Notes: generated by a model not told the origin, from the sequence alone. 64,000 nt of DNA from Vigna angularis (GCF_016808095.1 NC_068974.1:29434825-29498824), one strand, 5' to 3'. Positions 11,700 through 23,178 are shown, numbered from the stretch's first letter. Translations and numbers: made by a program.

Positions 11700-12255
11700 A
11701 TTGCCTTCCAGAACTACGTGATCCTTGATTCTCCATCAAAAGTGGAGATACGTAGGAGCAAGGCCAGTCCTTGTCAGGCTCATTCTCCCGAAAATCCAAA
11801 TTTATCCGTAATCAATCAAATAAATCTTTCAAACAATTTTCCAAACAATTTTCTCAAGCAGTTTCAAAATGAACTACGGAACCCTGATTTCTCATTCTGA
11901 ATGAGAATACGTAGGAGCAAGGTCAATCCTTGTCGGGCCCAAAAAAGCTAAAAAATATTGTTTGTTTCTTTCGAGTTTTATTTTAAGGGAAAGTTAAACG
12001 CTTCGAAAACCACATCCACATTCGCACATTTAGTTAAAGGTACTGCCTTAGGGCAGGCGTTGTAGGGTGCTGATACCTTCCCTACACGTAACCGACTCCC
12101 GAACCAAGAATCTGGTTCAATTTGACCATGCCTTATCATTTTATGGTTTTTCCGTAGTTTTCCAGAATAAACTATGGTGGCGACTCCAAAATCTCTTTTC
12201 AATATATTTCTTCTTTTTATTGGATCGTCGTCCCGTCGCGATTCCGGTTGCGACA
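11700..12255 (+). mobile_element. Tat/Ogre-like Ty3-gypsy LTR remnant
   Basis: Two blocks have the layout typical of plant Tat/Ogre LTRs. GAACTACGTGATCCTTGATT, with GATACGTAGGAGCAAGG after it, starts near 11711, and a similar GAACTACGGAACCCTGATTT with ATACGTAGGAGCAAGG starts near 11870. Further on come GTAACCGACTCCCGAACC, GGTGGCGACTCC (near 12178) and CGTCGCGATTCCGGTTGCGA ending in CA at 12255. No internal coding region, primer site or second LTR follows. I read it as a solo or truncated LTR. The left end is not defined; TGTAACCCC near 11094 is a candidate but I found no matching target duplication. Confidence 0.6.
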
Positions 12256-13131
12256 AATCTATTTTATGGTTTGGCTCAGATGTTATTGGTATCTGTGTCT
12301 CTTCTGTGAACCCCCTTCTCGATAAACCCAAAACACCTTATCACCAAGACTCAGAACAATGTGTTATAAAGTGTTTGTTTGTCCTTCTTAGCCATTGATG
12401 CATCAAGCCTAGATTCACTTTCCATAGCTTTGAGGAAGCCTTGTTGAATTAGAAGAGCGTGCGTCTTTAGTTGCCACAACTTAAAATCATTCTGACTGAT
12501 GAATTTATCAACCTCATACTTACTTTGCAGGAAGTCATGATGGTTGAAACTCCTTATTCACTACACCAATTTAATAGAATAACTCACCGTTCACTTAGAA
12601 ACATATCTACCACACAAATAACCAACAAATGCATGTGACATTATTAAGAATTTTTGTTGTTGAATTGTGACATTATAAACATTGGTAGCCATTGCTATTT
12701 TCTTCATAAGTTAAAAAATGTTTCTTAAAAGTTTAAATTATTTGTTCGCAAGTTAAAATTCAAATTTTAGAGAAACTAACAAAAAAATAATAATTTTTAT
12801 AATTAATTTAAATTCTTTTAGGAACTTTTATTTTTTACTTTTTAAAATTCCTCCATCCTTTTGTCATAAAATGTAATATATAATTAAAACTAAAATAAAG
12901 GTGAAAAAAAAGAAAGAAAAGAAACTAACTTATATTCTATATTCATGTAAGTAAATGCCTATATACATAGAATGAGCTGGTTTCTACCTTGCTTTAAACA
13001 TCTCTTTCAAAGGAATCCCTGACTGGGGAAAAAGAAGAGAAAGCAGACAATAAAGCAGATTTAAAGTTTGCACAGTGTGGCAAAACAAACTTTTCCTAGC
13101 TACTTCCTACTACCAATCTCACTTTATTCCT
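12256..13131. other. AT-rich upstream flank of the DUF1218 gene
   Basis: AT-rich sequence with poly-A and poly-T tracts and no gene on either strand. The segment nearest 13131 (from about 12980) should contain the promoter of the membrane-protein gene that starts at 13209. No named regulatory motif other than the TATA box is clear. Confidence 0.4.
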
Positions 13132-13141
13132 TATATATATA
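13132..13141 (+). promoter_or_regulatory. Probable TATA box of the DUF1218 gene
   Basis: A TATATATA run lies 68-77 bases before the ATG at 13209. Plant transcription usually starts about 30 bases downstream, here near the CTCACACTACAC stretch around 13151-13162, giving a short leader of roughly 45-50 bases. This rests on position and sequence only. Confidence 0.55.
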
Positions 13142-13208
13142 ATCATATACTCACACTACACTTACAAATTTCCCCACTGTTTATCATCTTCAACAAATTA
13201 GACAGAAA

Positions 13209-13881
13209 ATGGCTAGAGTAGCAGGCATTTTTCTGTGCCTCCTGATTTTAGTGATGGATGTTGCAGCTGGGATTCTTGGCTTTGAGGCAGAAACAGCACA
13301 GAACAAGGTATGGTTGAGCCAGCTCTATTTTCTGAACTGCATAAGCTAAGACAACTTCTGTGAAGTGAAACCTATGTTAAACTCCCATTGTTGTTTTCAA
13401 CAAACAGGTGAAGCATTTAAGAGTGTGGATATTTGAGTGTAGAGAGCCAAGTCATCGAGCCTTCATGTTGGGGTTGGTAGCAGCAGTGCTTTTGGGATTA
13501 GCTCATGCCATAGCCAACATGCTAGGTGGCTGCAACTGCATTTGCTCTCAACAGGAGTTTGAGAAGGCTTCCTCAAATAGACAAATCTCAACAGCTTGTC
13601 TCATTTTAACTTGGTAAAGTGTATCTTTCTTATTTGTACAAGATTCTTGTTAATATGATCAAAATAATAAATATGAGTAACATTAAATCTTGTTGTTGAT
13701 TAGGGTTGTGTTGGCCATTGGATTGTCCATGTTGGTGATAGGGACAATGTCAAACAATAGGTCAGATGGATCATGTGGTTTCTCACACCATCACTTCTTG
13801 TCCATCGGAGGAATCTGCTGTTTTGTTCATGGCCTGTTCTCTATTGCATATTACGTTTCTGCCACTGCCTCTATGGATTAA
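13209..13881 (+). CDS. DUF1218 four-helix membrane protein
   Basis: Three exons with GT-AG introns: 13209-13307, 13408-13613, 13704-13881. Together 483 nt encode 160 residues. The protein has four hydrophobic segments at about residues 3-24, 51-72, 92-116 and 133-156. The first is an uncleaved or cleaved signal-anchor-like helix. Conserved family features are visible: Cys44 followed by an HRAFMLGL-type helix start, and the GGCNCIC cysteine cluster after helix 2. The length is slightly below the usual 170-190 residues of the family. Plant DUF1218 proteins include the Arabidopsis MWL-1 and VCC-like proteins, placed in the endomembrane system or plasma membrane and linked to cell-wall lignin or vein patterning. 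Which of these, if any, this gene matches cannot be said. The 5' start is supported by the TATA box at 13132 and by the absence of an earlier in-frame ATG. Confidence 0.9.
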
Positions 13882-14449
13882 TTAGTGAGTAAGAAAAGCA
13901 TCTTGAAGCCACTCATTCAAGCTTTAGTGCTTTTGTAGCTTTCCCACAATGAAATTGCTTTGCATGCCAAAGTGTGTAGAAGACTTTCATGCCTTCTGTA
14001 CTCAAAAAGTTGAACCATTTTACATGACCAAATTACCCCTCTCACTCTTTTGTATCATTTTTCCTCATGTTTCGAGGAGTAAATTACGGCCAATCAGTCT
14101 TTTTTTCAAACTGCGCACATACTTCTCTCTTTTTTTATTCTATATAATTTTTTTATATTTTTTGGTTTGAAAAATATTGTTCTCATGTTAATTGTACGTG
14201 TTAATTTTTCCATTAATTCTTTGAAAAGTGTCATATTGTATATTTTGATAAAAGAAGCTATTGTAAGATTATACAATTCAGAAAAGTTAAAAAGTCTTCT
14301 TGAACTTAAATTTGTACTTAAAGAAATTTTACATCTATTAAAAAAAGTTAAATAATAAAGTATATTGAAATAACAAGCAAACTTTAAAAGTGGGATTTGA
14401 ATAGTTTAAAAACTTTTCGTAATTAATTTTAGAAGTTGTTTGTATGGGT

Positions 14450-14960
14450 TAGATACTCTAGTTTTTCTTTAAATATTCTTAAAGGTTTCACTAACTTTTA
14501 TAAGTTACAACGACTTTAATAAGTTATAACGAGTTTCATCACTTCTCTCCAACAGATTAAAATTGTTTAACTCCAACTAAGTTAAATAAATCAAGTATTT
14601 TAAATTGTCCTTAATTATCCACAAACAACAAGGTGTTTTTAAAATAAGTACAAATGAAAAGTTTTATTAGAAAGGTATTAATCAATACAAAGTAGATATG
14701 AGAAGACTTGTTATAAGGAGATTTTCTCAAAGCTAGACGACCCACTATCAAAGACAGAATTTTGACAGCGTGAGAATATGTGCAATTGATTCGTTTTTTG
14801 TTTCTTATTGTTCATGCAGTCTTCTATTTATAGACAATTTCGAAACAGATCCGTTACTTTGAAGCATTAACATTGAAAGAGCTGTTGTAACCTTTTGTAC
14901 GGTTTGTCAAATGCTACTTTGCGAGAAATTTTGTTGTTGTACGGATTGATAAGATAAAAA
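14450..14960 (-). repeat. Decayed repeat related to the copia remnant at 62.6-63.2 kb
   Basis: Shared anchors in the same order and orientation link this stretch to 62640-63200: AACTCCAACTAAGTTAA versus AACTCCATTGAGTTAA, a CATGCAGTC-plus-TATAG block (14813 versus 63073), and CCTTTTGTAC followed by a GGTTTG-like word (about 14891 versus 63150). The second copy adjoins a minus-strand copia reverse-transcriptase remnant, so both are probably the LTR end of an old copia family. Confidence 0.5.
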
Positions 14961-15407
14961 GCATTGAAGAAACATTTCTAAAATGTCTTTTTTTCTTAAA
15001 GTTATTGTGAATTAGTACACAATTTTTTAATAAAGCATTTGTCTTTAAAGCATATGTACATAGAGAAATTACACAATATATAAAAAGTAATATTCTTACA
15101 TTAAATTTAAAATTTATTATAGCATTTTATGTAGATAGTGTATTATAGTGTTTAGTATAGTTTATTTCTTTTATATAGTTTATGATGGTTTAGAATATTA
15201 TTTAGATAAATATAAAGTTTAACAAGTTATGTTAAACCGTCTTTTTGATAAACATTTCGATTTTATTAAACTTCTATACGATCTTATTTTAACATATATA
15301 AGTTTACATAGTCATATGAATTTTCCGTTTTTCTAAGGCTATCACGGTATACATTTTTTCTTTAATCTATTATTTAATGTTGGAGAAATATTGGTGTAAT
15401 TAAATAA

Positions 15408-15411
<4 letters not shown>

Positions 15412-15448
<37 letters not shown>
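15412..15448. repeat. AT dinucleotide microsatellite
   Basis: About 18 uninterrupted AT units in AT-rich intergenic DNA. Confidence 0.95.
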
Positions 15449-15450
<2 letters not shown>

Positions 15451-17248
15451 TATTGATTTACAAATTTGGCGTAATTTATTTATTTTTATTTACAAAAGTA
15501 GATTTATTTTAAAAAGATTATAAAATATTCTAAAAAAGAAAAGATTAATTTTGTTATATACTATATTAACTGGGATCTTGAATGCAATTTACGACTGTGT
15601 ACATTTTAATTCTTTATGATATAACTTATTTTTACTATTAATTACAATATTACTACATTGATATAATTTAAACGGCAATATATTTACTTAAAATACTATA
15701 ATTTATTTTTGAAAGACTATAGACAGCTAAGGATTTACTCAACGCTAATTATATAATCATTAAATATTACATAGATAATTTTTTGTGTTGTTTTTTTCTC
15801 GTAATTGTGGGCTTTGTTATTATTTTATCTTAACATAATGATTATATTTACAGTATAGAAAACTATTCTACTTTTATATTGTTTCATTATTTTTTATTTA
15901 TAATTTTTTTCAGTTATTTCTAAATTTTATAAAAAATATAATATTTTTGTTTCGTATTTTAAATTTGTTATATACTGTTATATTTTTCAGTGTTTTATTA
16001 TAATATAAATGGACAGAATAAGAAAATATAAAACTTTAAAAAGTACTTATACGAGAGCTTATGAAGAGATAAAAATAATATATTGATTTCTTATATTTCC
16101 TTTTAATTTATTAATATATCTTTTCAAAATCTACTGTACAAATTTCACAATTAAATTTAGTAAAAAAAATCTTATGTAATTAAAATTTATTAAAACTCGT
16201 CCTTACATGTCGACATATTTTTTATATTTTAAAGTTTTAGGTCATGTAACTTCTTAAAATAGCTAATTCAAGTAATATGTAGTTAACGATTATAAAAACT
16301 CGTTCAAATATTAGAAATTCAGAATGTATTGATTTAATAATTATTTTTTAATAAATCGATTTTAAATAGACTTGTCTTTGTTTCACTCTTTTTTGTATTA
16401 ATTCTAATAAAAAAAAAGTGAAATCCATTTTAAATAAAAGATTTAGACATACTATTTTTAAATAAAAATTTTAAATTATACTTTTTTTTTTCAATCGAGT
16501 TAAAATAAAACAATGGGTGTTGCTCCCTCTATCACCACACCTTTCTCTCTCCATCTCTCCTTTACTATTTTGCCCCTTAGTAAAATTTTATTTTTAGGGT
16601 TATTATTTTTTAATTTTACCCATTCACAACTTATTTCACTAATAACCTATTCTAGTCTCGTACATGACTAAAATACTTTTCTTTCATTTTAAAATTATAT
16701 TTCTTCCTCTCTTTCTTTCGTCGTTGTGAGATACTACAAGTTGCAAAGGTTGGTGATGGTGGAAAAAATTATCAAGCATGCAGTGCGTGGAGTGGTACAG
16801 TGCGTGTCGTGCTTCTTCCATGTGCGTATTCGAACAAACCTTGAAATAAAACCCTAAAATAAAAAATGTAACCTTTTAAACGGAGGTGACTCCTTCAACG
16901 GATGTCAACATCCGTTTAAGGAAAAACGGATGTCAACATCTGTTCTACCTTAAACGGATGTTGACATCCGTTGAAGATGTCACCTCCGTACACTAGTGCA
17001 GCGAGGGGCTTTTACCGCGGTTATTTTTCACTATACGTCGCGGTTTACGAACCACGGCATATTCAGCCGCGGTAGTAAGTCAGAGACTTTAGGCCGCGGT
17101 TATGACCGCAGTATATAGGTTGCGGAATATGCCGCGGTTGTCCAAGGAACCGCTGCCTAAATCCTTTTTTTAAAAAAAAAAATTTGTCCACTATATGCCG
17201 CGGTTGTAACCACAACCGCGGCATATTCCCCTGCAGTTTTTTAAAATT

Positions 17249-17293
17249 GCAGGTCTGTTTTTGTGATATCCACTACCACAAAAACAGACCTGC
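17249..17293. repeat. 17-bp perfect inverted repeat inside the CACTA element
   Basis: Arms 17249-17265 and 17277-17293 read GCAGGTCTGTTTTTGTG and its exact complement around an 11-base loop. It marks the inner edge of the left subterminal region and may be a hairpin or the scar of an older insertion. Confidence 0.85.
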
Positions 17294-17706
17294 ATATAAA
17301 GACAATTCATATTAATTAGTGTATATGAATTCAACATTTGGGAAAAAATCAAAATTTGTTAAAGTTACCAAAACTATAGTAATTTCATACATTACCAAAA
17401 CTATAGCAATTGTTATTATGCAAAAACTAATGAAGAAATCATATTAAGAATGCAAAAGGGCATAAATACCTGGAACAGGGGCGGCGAAAAAGCTTGGTGC
17501 AACAAAGGGGAATGGCAGCAGAGAGGAATGACAGGCGTTTCAAACGATTTTGATTGGCTAAAACTGTTTCTTATCGTCAAAAATGGGAAATGACCGAACA
17601 ATTTTGAGTTTAAACGGTGAAGAAACGAGGGAACTGAGATGGGTGGTCGGCGGGAGAAGAAAACTCGAAGACCAGCGAGCATCTGCGCGAACAAGACGAT
17701 ACTGTT

Positions 17707-17972
17707 CCAAAGTTTTATTTTTTAACTCTGACTGGGGAATCTACCGCGGTTCACTACTTAACCGCGGTATAAGATGACATTTTTGAAATTATTTTTAAAC
17801 TATATGCCGCGGTTCGGCGGGCAACCGCGGTATATTCCTCCAAAGTTTTATTTTTTAACTCTGACTGGGGAATCTACCGCGGTTCACTACTTAACCGCGG
17901 TATAAGATGACATTTTTGAAATTATTTTTAAACTATATGCCGCGGTTCGGCGGACAACCGCGGTATATTCCT
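17707..17972. repeat. 133-bp tandem duplication in the CACTA subterminal region
   Basis: Two adjacent copies (17707-17839 and 17840-17972) of a 133-bp unit starting CCAAAGTTTTATTTTTTAAC, each with four CCGCGG-type motifs, differing at about one base. The duplication doubles the number of motif pairs at the right side of the element. Confidence 0.95.
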
Positions 17973-18345
17973 CTAAATATTTCAAATTCATTTTAAATTT
18001 ATTTCAGGTAGGAGAATAGGTTGCGGTTACTCTGAGAACCGCGGCATATACCCCTGTAACTTCTGAAATTCTCTGACTCAGTCAGCCCCTGCAATAAATT
18101 GGCAGAGAAAACCTCGGCATATACGCTGTTATTTAATTTTTTTTTCAGACGTGGCGTCAAAGGGGATGGTTGACTGGCGTATATGTCGCGGTTCCCCTCT
18201 GAACCGCGGCATATTCTTTCGATTTATTTACAAAACTGCCACCGCGCACCATTATGCTGCGGTTTCTAGTGAACCGTGGCATAATGTGAGCTGTAAAAAC
18301 CCAATTTTTTACTAGTGGTAGGTTACATTTTTTATTTTAGGGTTT

Positions 18346-19705
18346 GTTTTATTAGGGGACATCCGTTGAAGAATGTCACCTCTGTTGATATATACTTCCT
18401 CACGTTGGTTGATGCTTTGGACGCTCCTCGATGTTCCTCCACACCACGGCGGCGACGCTCCTTCACACCACGGCAACAATGGAAGCTTTCAAACCAAAAA
18501 TAAAAACTGGGAAGAAAAAGGAATGGAAGTGCGGGAAGTGGGAAGGTGAAACGGAAATGGGAAAAAGGGAAGAGAGTTCCGTGGGTGAGTGCTGGGAAAG
18601 TAAAATTAGGGTTTCAAATTATTTAAAATAGGGTAAAAATAAAAATCTTTTTAACTTAAGGATATAATTGTATTTAAAATAGTATGGAGAAGTAGAGGAA
18701 ATATAGGGTGGTGATGGAGGGAGTAAATCCCTAAAACAATATGCTAAGAAGGAAGAGGCCAACTTGCAATTCTTAAAGATTGAGATTTGACTGTTTCTCT
18801 GCACTTCCCTTTTTTCTTATTACCTCCATAAAATTCATGAATCCCAAATTTTATTCACATTAAAATTATAATAAGAAGATAAAAGTTACTCCTGCATCTC
18901 TTTCTTCTACTCTCCTAGATATGTTTTTATAAAAAAATTCATATTCCTAATTCAGAATATAATTTTGAATTTAAAAGTATATTATAGAGTGTATAATCTA
19001 AAATACACTCAGATTTGAATTTAAAAGTATATTATAGAGTGTATAATTCTGAATTATTTTTTTCAGAATGCAGACCCCATCCAAAAATAATCCCATATTT
19101 TACAAATTTGATTCAAAAACCACTGTTCTGATGACAAAATTGGAAAAGAAAAAATTAGGAAAGTAACCTCTTTAATCCGTCCTGCGATGCAACTCACTTC
19201 TTCATAAGGGTAAAGGGGAAACAGATGCTTCTTGAAAAGCTTCTCAATCGAGTTCAAAGGAGGTGAAGGGATGAGCCAAGTTCAGAGGAAGGAGATGAAA
19301 TAGTTCTTTCGCACATATTTTAGGATTTTAGTTAATCTTTTATTAAGAATAAACTAGTAATTTTAACAAGCCTACGATGCAAGAAGAAAAAAGAGAGGTA
19401 CAGAAAGAAGAAAGGTCCTGAGAACATCAAGCCCAACCACTCTCCAAATATTTCATCAGATCGTGGGCTCCATATGAAAGTGCAAGAATTTTATCAGTAA
19501 TGGCTTTTTGTCTTTTCTTTTTCTCTACTCACTTCTAATTTTGATAATATTTTTCATAATAACCTTATTACCGAAAGCAATTTCGTTTAGGAAAAAAAAA
19601 TAAATTTAAAATTATAAAATAATTTGAGAAATTTAAATCGTGATATTCAATCAAAATGGACAAAGAAATAAACCTGCAATGTGTAGGATATCTGAGATTA
19701 AAAAT
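18346..19705. other. Intergenic, no gene recognised
   Basis: Begins with a short GC-richer stretch (18410-18600) holding CACCACGGCGGCGACGCTCC-like sequence, then AT-rich DNA. A direct repeat of roughly 35 bp around TTGAATTTAAAAGTATATTA occurs near 18965 and 19015. Open frames are short and without motifs. Confidence 0.4.
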
Positions 19706-19751
19706 TCCGACCTGCCGGATTCGAACCAGCGACCTAAGGATATCTGAGATT
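19685..19751. repeat. 15-bp direct repeat around the tRNA-Tyr 3' half
   Basis: AGGATATCTGAGATT occurs at 19685-19699, just past the tRNA terminator, and again at 19737-19751, across the intron/3'-exon border. The two are 52 bp apart in the same orientation. Confidence 0.9.
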
Positions 19752-19795
19752 TCAACCACTACAGTCCTCCGCTCTACCAACTGAGCTAAGGTCGG
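19706..19795 (-). tRNA. tRNA-Tyr (GUA) with 17-nt intron
   Basis: On the minus strand the acceptor arms CCGACCT and AGGTCGG pair, with an encoded discriminator A at 19706. The D arm AGCTCAGTTGGTAGAGC and the T arm GGTTCGAATCC (B box) are complete. The anticodon GTA is at 19762-19760. The intron runs from 19758 to 19742, one base after the anticodon, the position typical of plant nuclear tRNA-Tyr. The mature length is 73 nt. A run of five T (minus strand) follows the 3' end at once and serves as the polymerase III terminator. All arms pair well, so the gene looks functional. Confidence 0.97.
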
Positions 19796-21110
19796 TTTGC
19801 TAATAATACCGCATTATAAGCTATTTAATTAGGAATTGATGTTTTAGTAATTTTGCTTTTTGAAAGAGATAGTGAGGTCTCTAGAAAAACGAAAAAGCAA
19901 AAGAAATGATAGTGACACTCAAATTATGATGGGAAAGTCCCATTGTTCATTTTATTCTCATCCTTGATCTCAAAACCAGGATAATTTTCACTTAGTTCTT
20001 GATATTTTTCTTCAGCTTTAATCAATAAAAAAAATTAGATATCAACAACCCACTAATATAAATATGTAGATAGGCATTAAATACTGTTATTATTATTATT
20101 ATTATTAATTACACAAAATAAGGATCTATGAACGAATGAAATGACAGTAGTACAAGAAAATTTCTCTTCTTAATGTAGTTCATATACTTGCTTTTATTTT
20201 GGATAGGTGGGAGAACTCTTTTCCTTAAAAATGTTGTGCATGGACGCGCATATATAGCATTGATCATATAGCTGGATTAACTTTTTTGTTTTCGGAAGCA
20301 CAGATAATATTTATCGAAGAATTTTAATAAATAATTTAAAAATTAAAAGTAATATATTAAATTAAATATATTTTTAATGTAAATTACTAAAACTTAATTT
20401 TTATCAGTTATAGACGAATTTCTTTCACTATTAGGCTTTACAAGAGTTTTCAAAACCATGAATTGAAGATGGATTGAGAAAAAACCTATACTCCATCATT
20501 TATAAATGTAAAAAACAGGGGAGAAACCTTACTCTTTCTCTACACGAAGATAATATATATAACTGCAAGTTCTCACGTTTGAGGTTTATTTAGAAGAATA
20601 GAGTGATGAAAACACCCCATCTTTATAAAAGGTTGCTTGGCCAATGAAATATTAATCCAAACCTGACATGTCAGTTGTTTGATTTGATGAAAGATGTTGT
20701 GTTTTTGATAGGAAAAAAAAAGGTTAAAGAAAACTTGGACAAGACCAAAAAGATTGACAGACAAAAAAAAATGTAAATTAGGAAGTAAAGATTCTGACCC
20801 TATACGACTTTTTTATGTCACGTTCTGTGATTGTCTCCATCTTCTTCACGATTCTCTCTCTGCTTTGAACTTTTTCACCATTATCCTTTGTCAACCCCTT
20901 CGTCTTATCTCCATCACTTCCCACTTTTGTCTTTAACCCAAAGCTCTACACACCTCATTCTCACATGGCTCATTAAAGATTTTTTCAAGTGTGGGCGAGC
21001 CATTAGGTATTTAGTTCCAACCAAGTTGCAACTTATAAACTTTTATTTACGTTTTCAACGATCTTTTTGCTTCAATCTAATCATATCTCTTTCATTTTTT
21101 CAACATTATA

Positions 21111-21155
<45 letters not shown>

Positions 21156-21602
21156 AAAATATGAATCTCAATCCCTTAGGTAAAAATAAAAAGTAAAATA
21201 TCATATCATATTAAAGATTCATTCATTTATTAATTTATTGTCTTAAAGTTTTGATTAAAGAGTAATATCAATTTTTTATGTGATTGAGCTCATGTCTTAT
21301 TAATGTGACATCAAAGTCAGGCAAAATGCATATATGATTGAGTTTCATTTGTATATTTGGTGGAATCTGACATATGTTAACCAAACTCTTTGTTTGGGTT
21401 CGACTTGCACTTGTATGATCCGGAGAAGCTTACTTATTTTATAGTTTAGGTGTTTTATCTGTTTTTGGTTTTATTGCGGGTTTTATGGGTTCATTGGTCT
21501 AGAAAAATACAATGTTGCTATATCGGAAGTCTTCATAGCAAATAATTTCGCTGGAGGAGGAGTATACCAATGTGGAAGGGACTCACCCTTGAAAGAGAGA
21601 AT
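19796..21602. other. AT-rich intergenic DNA
   Basis: No gene recognised. It contains a TTATTATTA-type microsatellite near 20085-20107 and an AT microsatellite at 21115-21153. The segment 21480-21602 flanks the LTR-like repeat and could belong to a larger decayed retroelement, with a purine-rich GAAAGAGAGAA just before the repeat. Confidence 0.4.
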
Positions 21603-22740
21603 TGTTGAGAATCCAAGTGTAAATTTAAGTCCCACATTTGATAGAAATGAGAAAGTAGAGCAGCATATAAAGGTGAAGATCAATTAACTCATTGTCTTAA
21701 GGTTTTTGCACTAGTGCAGAATTGGCCTTTAACGTCACCCAATAGACGTCCGTCCACGAAAACACCAACGTAAATAATTGACCAGTGGGGTTTTAGACGT
21801 CCGTTACCGTGGCCCCGACATTTATAATATTATAGACGTCGGGGTTCCCTCTAACGGACGTTTAAGTGGCTGACAGGGTAGTTAAAGAGTTAACTTTTTC
21901 AGCCACTGAAACGTCCGTTGTTGAGGGGCTCGGACGTCTATAATATTATAAACGTCGGGGCCCCTCCAACGGACGTTTAAGTGGCTGACAAGGTAGTTGA
22001 AGAGTTAACTTTTTCAGCCACTGAAACGTCCGTTGGAGGGGCCCCGACGTTTATAATATTATAGACGTTCGGGCCCCTCCACAACGGACGTTTAAGTGGC
22101 TAACAGGGTCGTTGAAGAGTTAACTTTTTCATCCCCTGAAACGTCCGTTGGAGGGGCCCCCGACGTCTATAATATTATAAATGTCGGGGCCACGATAACG
22201 GATGTCTAAATTTCCAGGTGCGTTTTCTCTCTGCGGCATTACATTTTCAGGTGCGTTTTCTCTCTTTTGGACCGTTTAAATTTACTTTTAATCCGATTAA
22301 ATTGCTCTGTGATGAAATATCTTTGATTTAAACCGATTAAAAATCATTTTCGGTGTGTTTTGGTGTAGTTTCTTGCATGTTCTTGGGCGGCGTTTTTGAC
22401 TCTTTTTGGCCTACGCTTTAGGTCGTGCACTCCTCGATTTCCCTCCATTTTATTTGGAATCTGCTAAAAAGGTTAGCTTCTTCGTTGATAATTTTTTTGT
22501 ATGCATGTTATTGGGTTTTGTGTATGCATGTTTTTGACTTTAAGATCTGCATGTGTTATTGGCTTTTGAATATGCATGTATTAGTTGTGTTATTATAATT
22601 GACATGTTAGATTATAAGTATCAAATCATTGAGTGAAACTTAGTTCCCGTTTGAAATTTAACACAAACGATTAATCTTTTAATCGTTTGTATTAAATTTT
22701 GAATTGTCCGATTGGATAGTTTGAGAAAATTAATTTAACA

Positions 22741-23178
22741 CGCTACAAGCTGAGGCTGTGCACTTTGCTAGTTCTAAAGACAAAAATCCAATCACAGCAT
22801 CCATGAGTTATTTTGGAATAATACAAGAAATATGGGAAGTTGATTATGTCACTTCTAGAGTCCCAGTTTTCAAGTGTAAATGGGTTGATATAAATTCTGG
22901 TGTCATGACAGATGACTTTGGTTTCACATTGGTAGACTTGAACAAGATGAATTACACTGATGAACCATTTATCATGGCTAGTCAAGCAAGACAAATACTC
23001 ACGTAAATGATCCAGCGAATAAAAAATGGTCAGTGGTTTTAGAAGGAAAAAACATGCATGGACATGATGATGACTACTTGAGACAACATCTGTTGTATCT
23101 AGACCCATTGAAGACCCAGTTGATGACGCTGCCGATGTCATCCAGGCAATTCGTAGTGATCACAATGAAGGGATTTAG
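22741..23178 (+). pseudogene. TNP2 transposase 3' fragment (DUF4216 end)
   Basis: Corresponds to the C-terminal ~155 codons of the transposase at 43748-46924. The frame reads well from AEAVHFASSKDKNPITA to MASQARQILT. It then breaks at 23004-23006 (an early stop after a short change), and a 13-base loss near 23069 and a TAG near 23177 follow. The 5' nine-tenths of the gene are missing through the internal deletion, so no transposase can be made. Confidence 0.9.

Larger units (their letters stand above)
13882..16848. other. AT-rich intergenic DNA
   Basis: Very AT-rich, apart from the copia-derived remnant (14450-14960) and an AT microsatellite (15412-15448) listed separately. No gene, RNA or structured repeat was recognised. 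The first ~200 bases after 13881 should hold the 3' UTR of the DUF1218 gene, though no definite polyadenylation signal stands out. Confidence 0.45.
16991..18317. mobile_element. Non-autonomous CACTA element with CCGCGG subterminal repeats
   Basis: Left end CACTAGTGCAGCGAGGGG and right end (reverse complement) CACTAGTAAAAAATTGGG share CACTAGT and, slightly inward, a GGG-CTTTTAC-like block. A 3-bp target duplication GTA lies at 16988-16990 and 18318-18320. Both subterminal regions are packed with CCGCGGTT or AACCGCGG motifs, spaced in pairs as expected for transposase-binding repeats. The 1327-bp element has no transposase frame and would depend on another element. The motif differs wholly from the GACGTCCGT type in the two other CACTA elements of this window, so it belongs to a different family. 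Confidence 0.88.
16849..18345. mobile_element. Foldback/MITE-like element split by a CACTA insertion
   Basis: A 25-bp perfect inverted repeat (AAACCCTAAAATAAAAAATG plus TAACC) lies at 16849-16873 and 18321-18345. Just inside the left copy, 16880-16918 and 16951-16989 form a second near-perfect inverted repeat of about 39 bp with a spacer of about 32 bp, built on GGATGTCAACATCCGT. If the CACTA element at 16991-18317 and one copy of its GTA duplication are removed, the two arms come together into a compact foldback element of about 167 bp. Motifs resembling the arm (ACATCCGTTGAAGAATGTCA) continue past the right repeat at about 18359, so the true outer end may lie further out. No coding sequence belongs to it. 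Confidence 0.75.

Noticed and set aside
21483..21683. Minus-strand frame of 66 residues next to the CACTA insertion
   Set aside because: Runs across the flank and the LTR-like repeat without any known domain.
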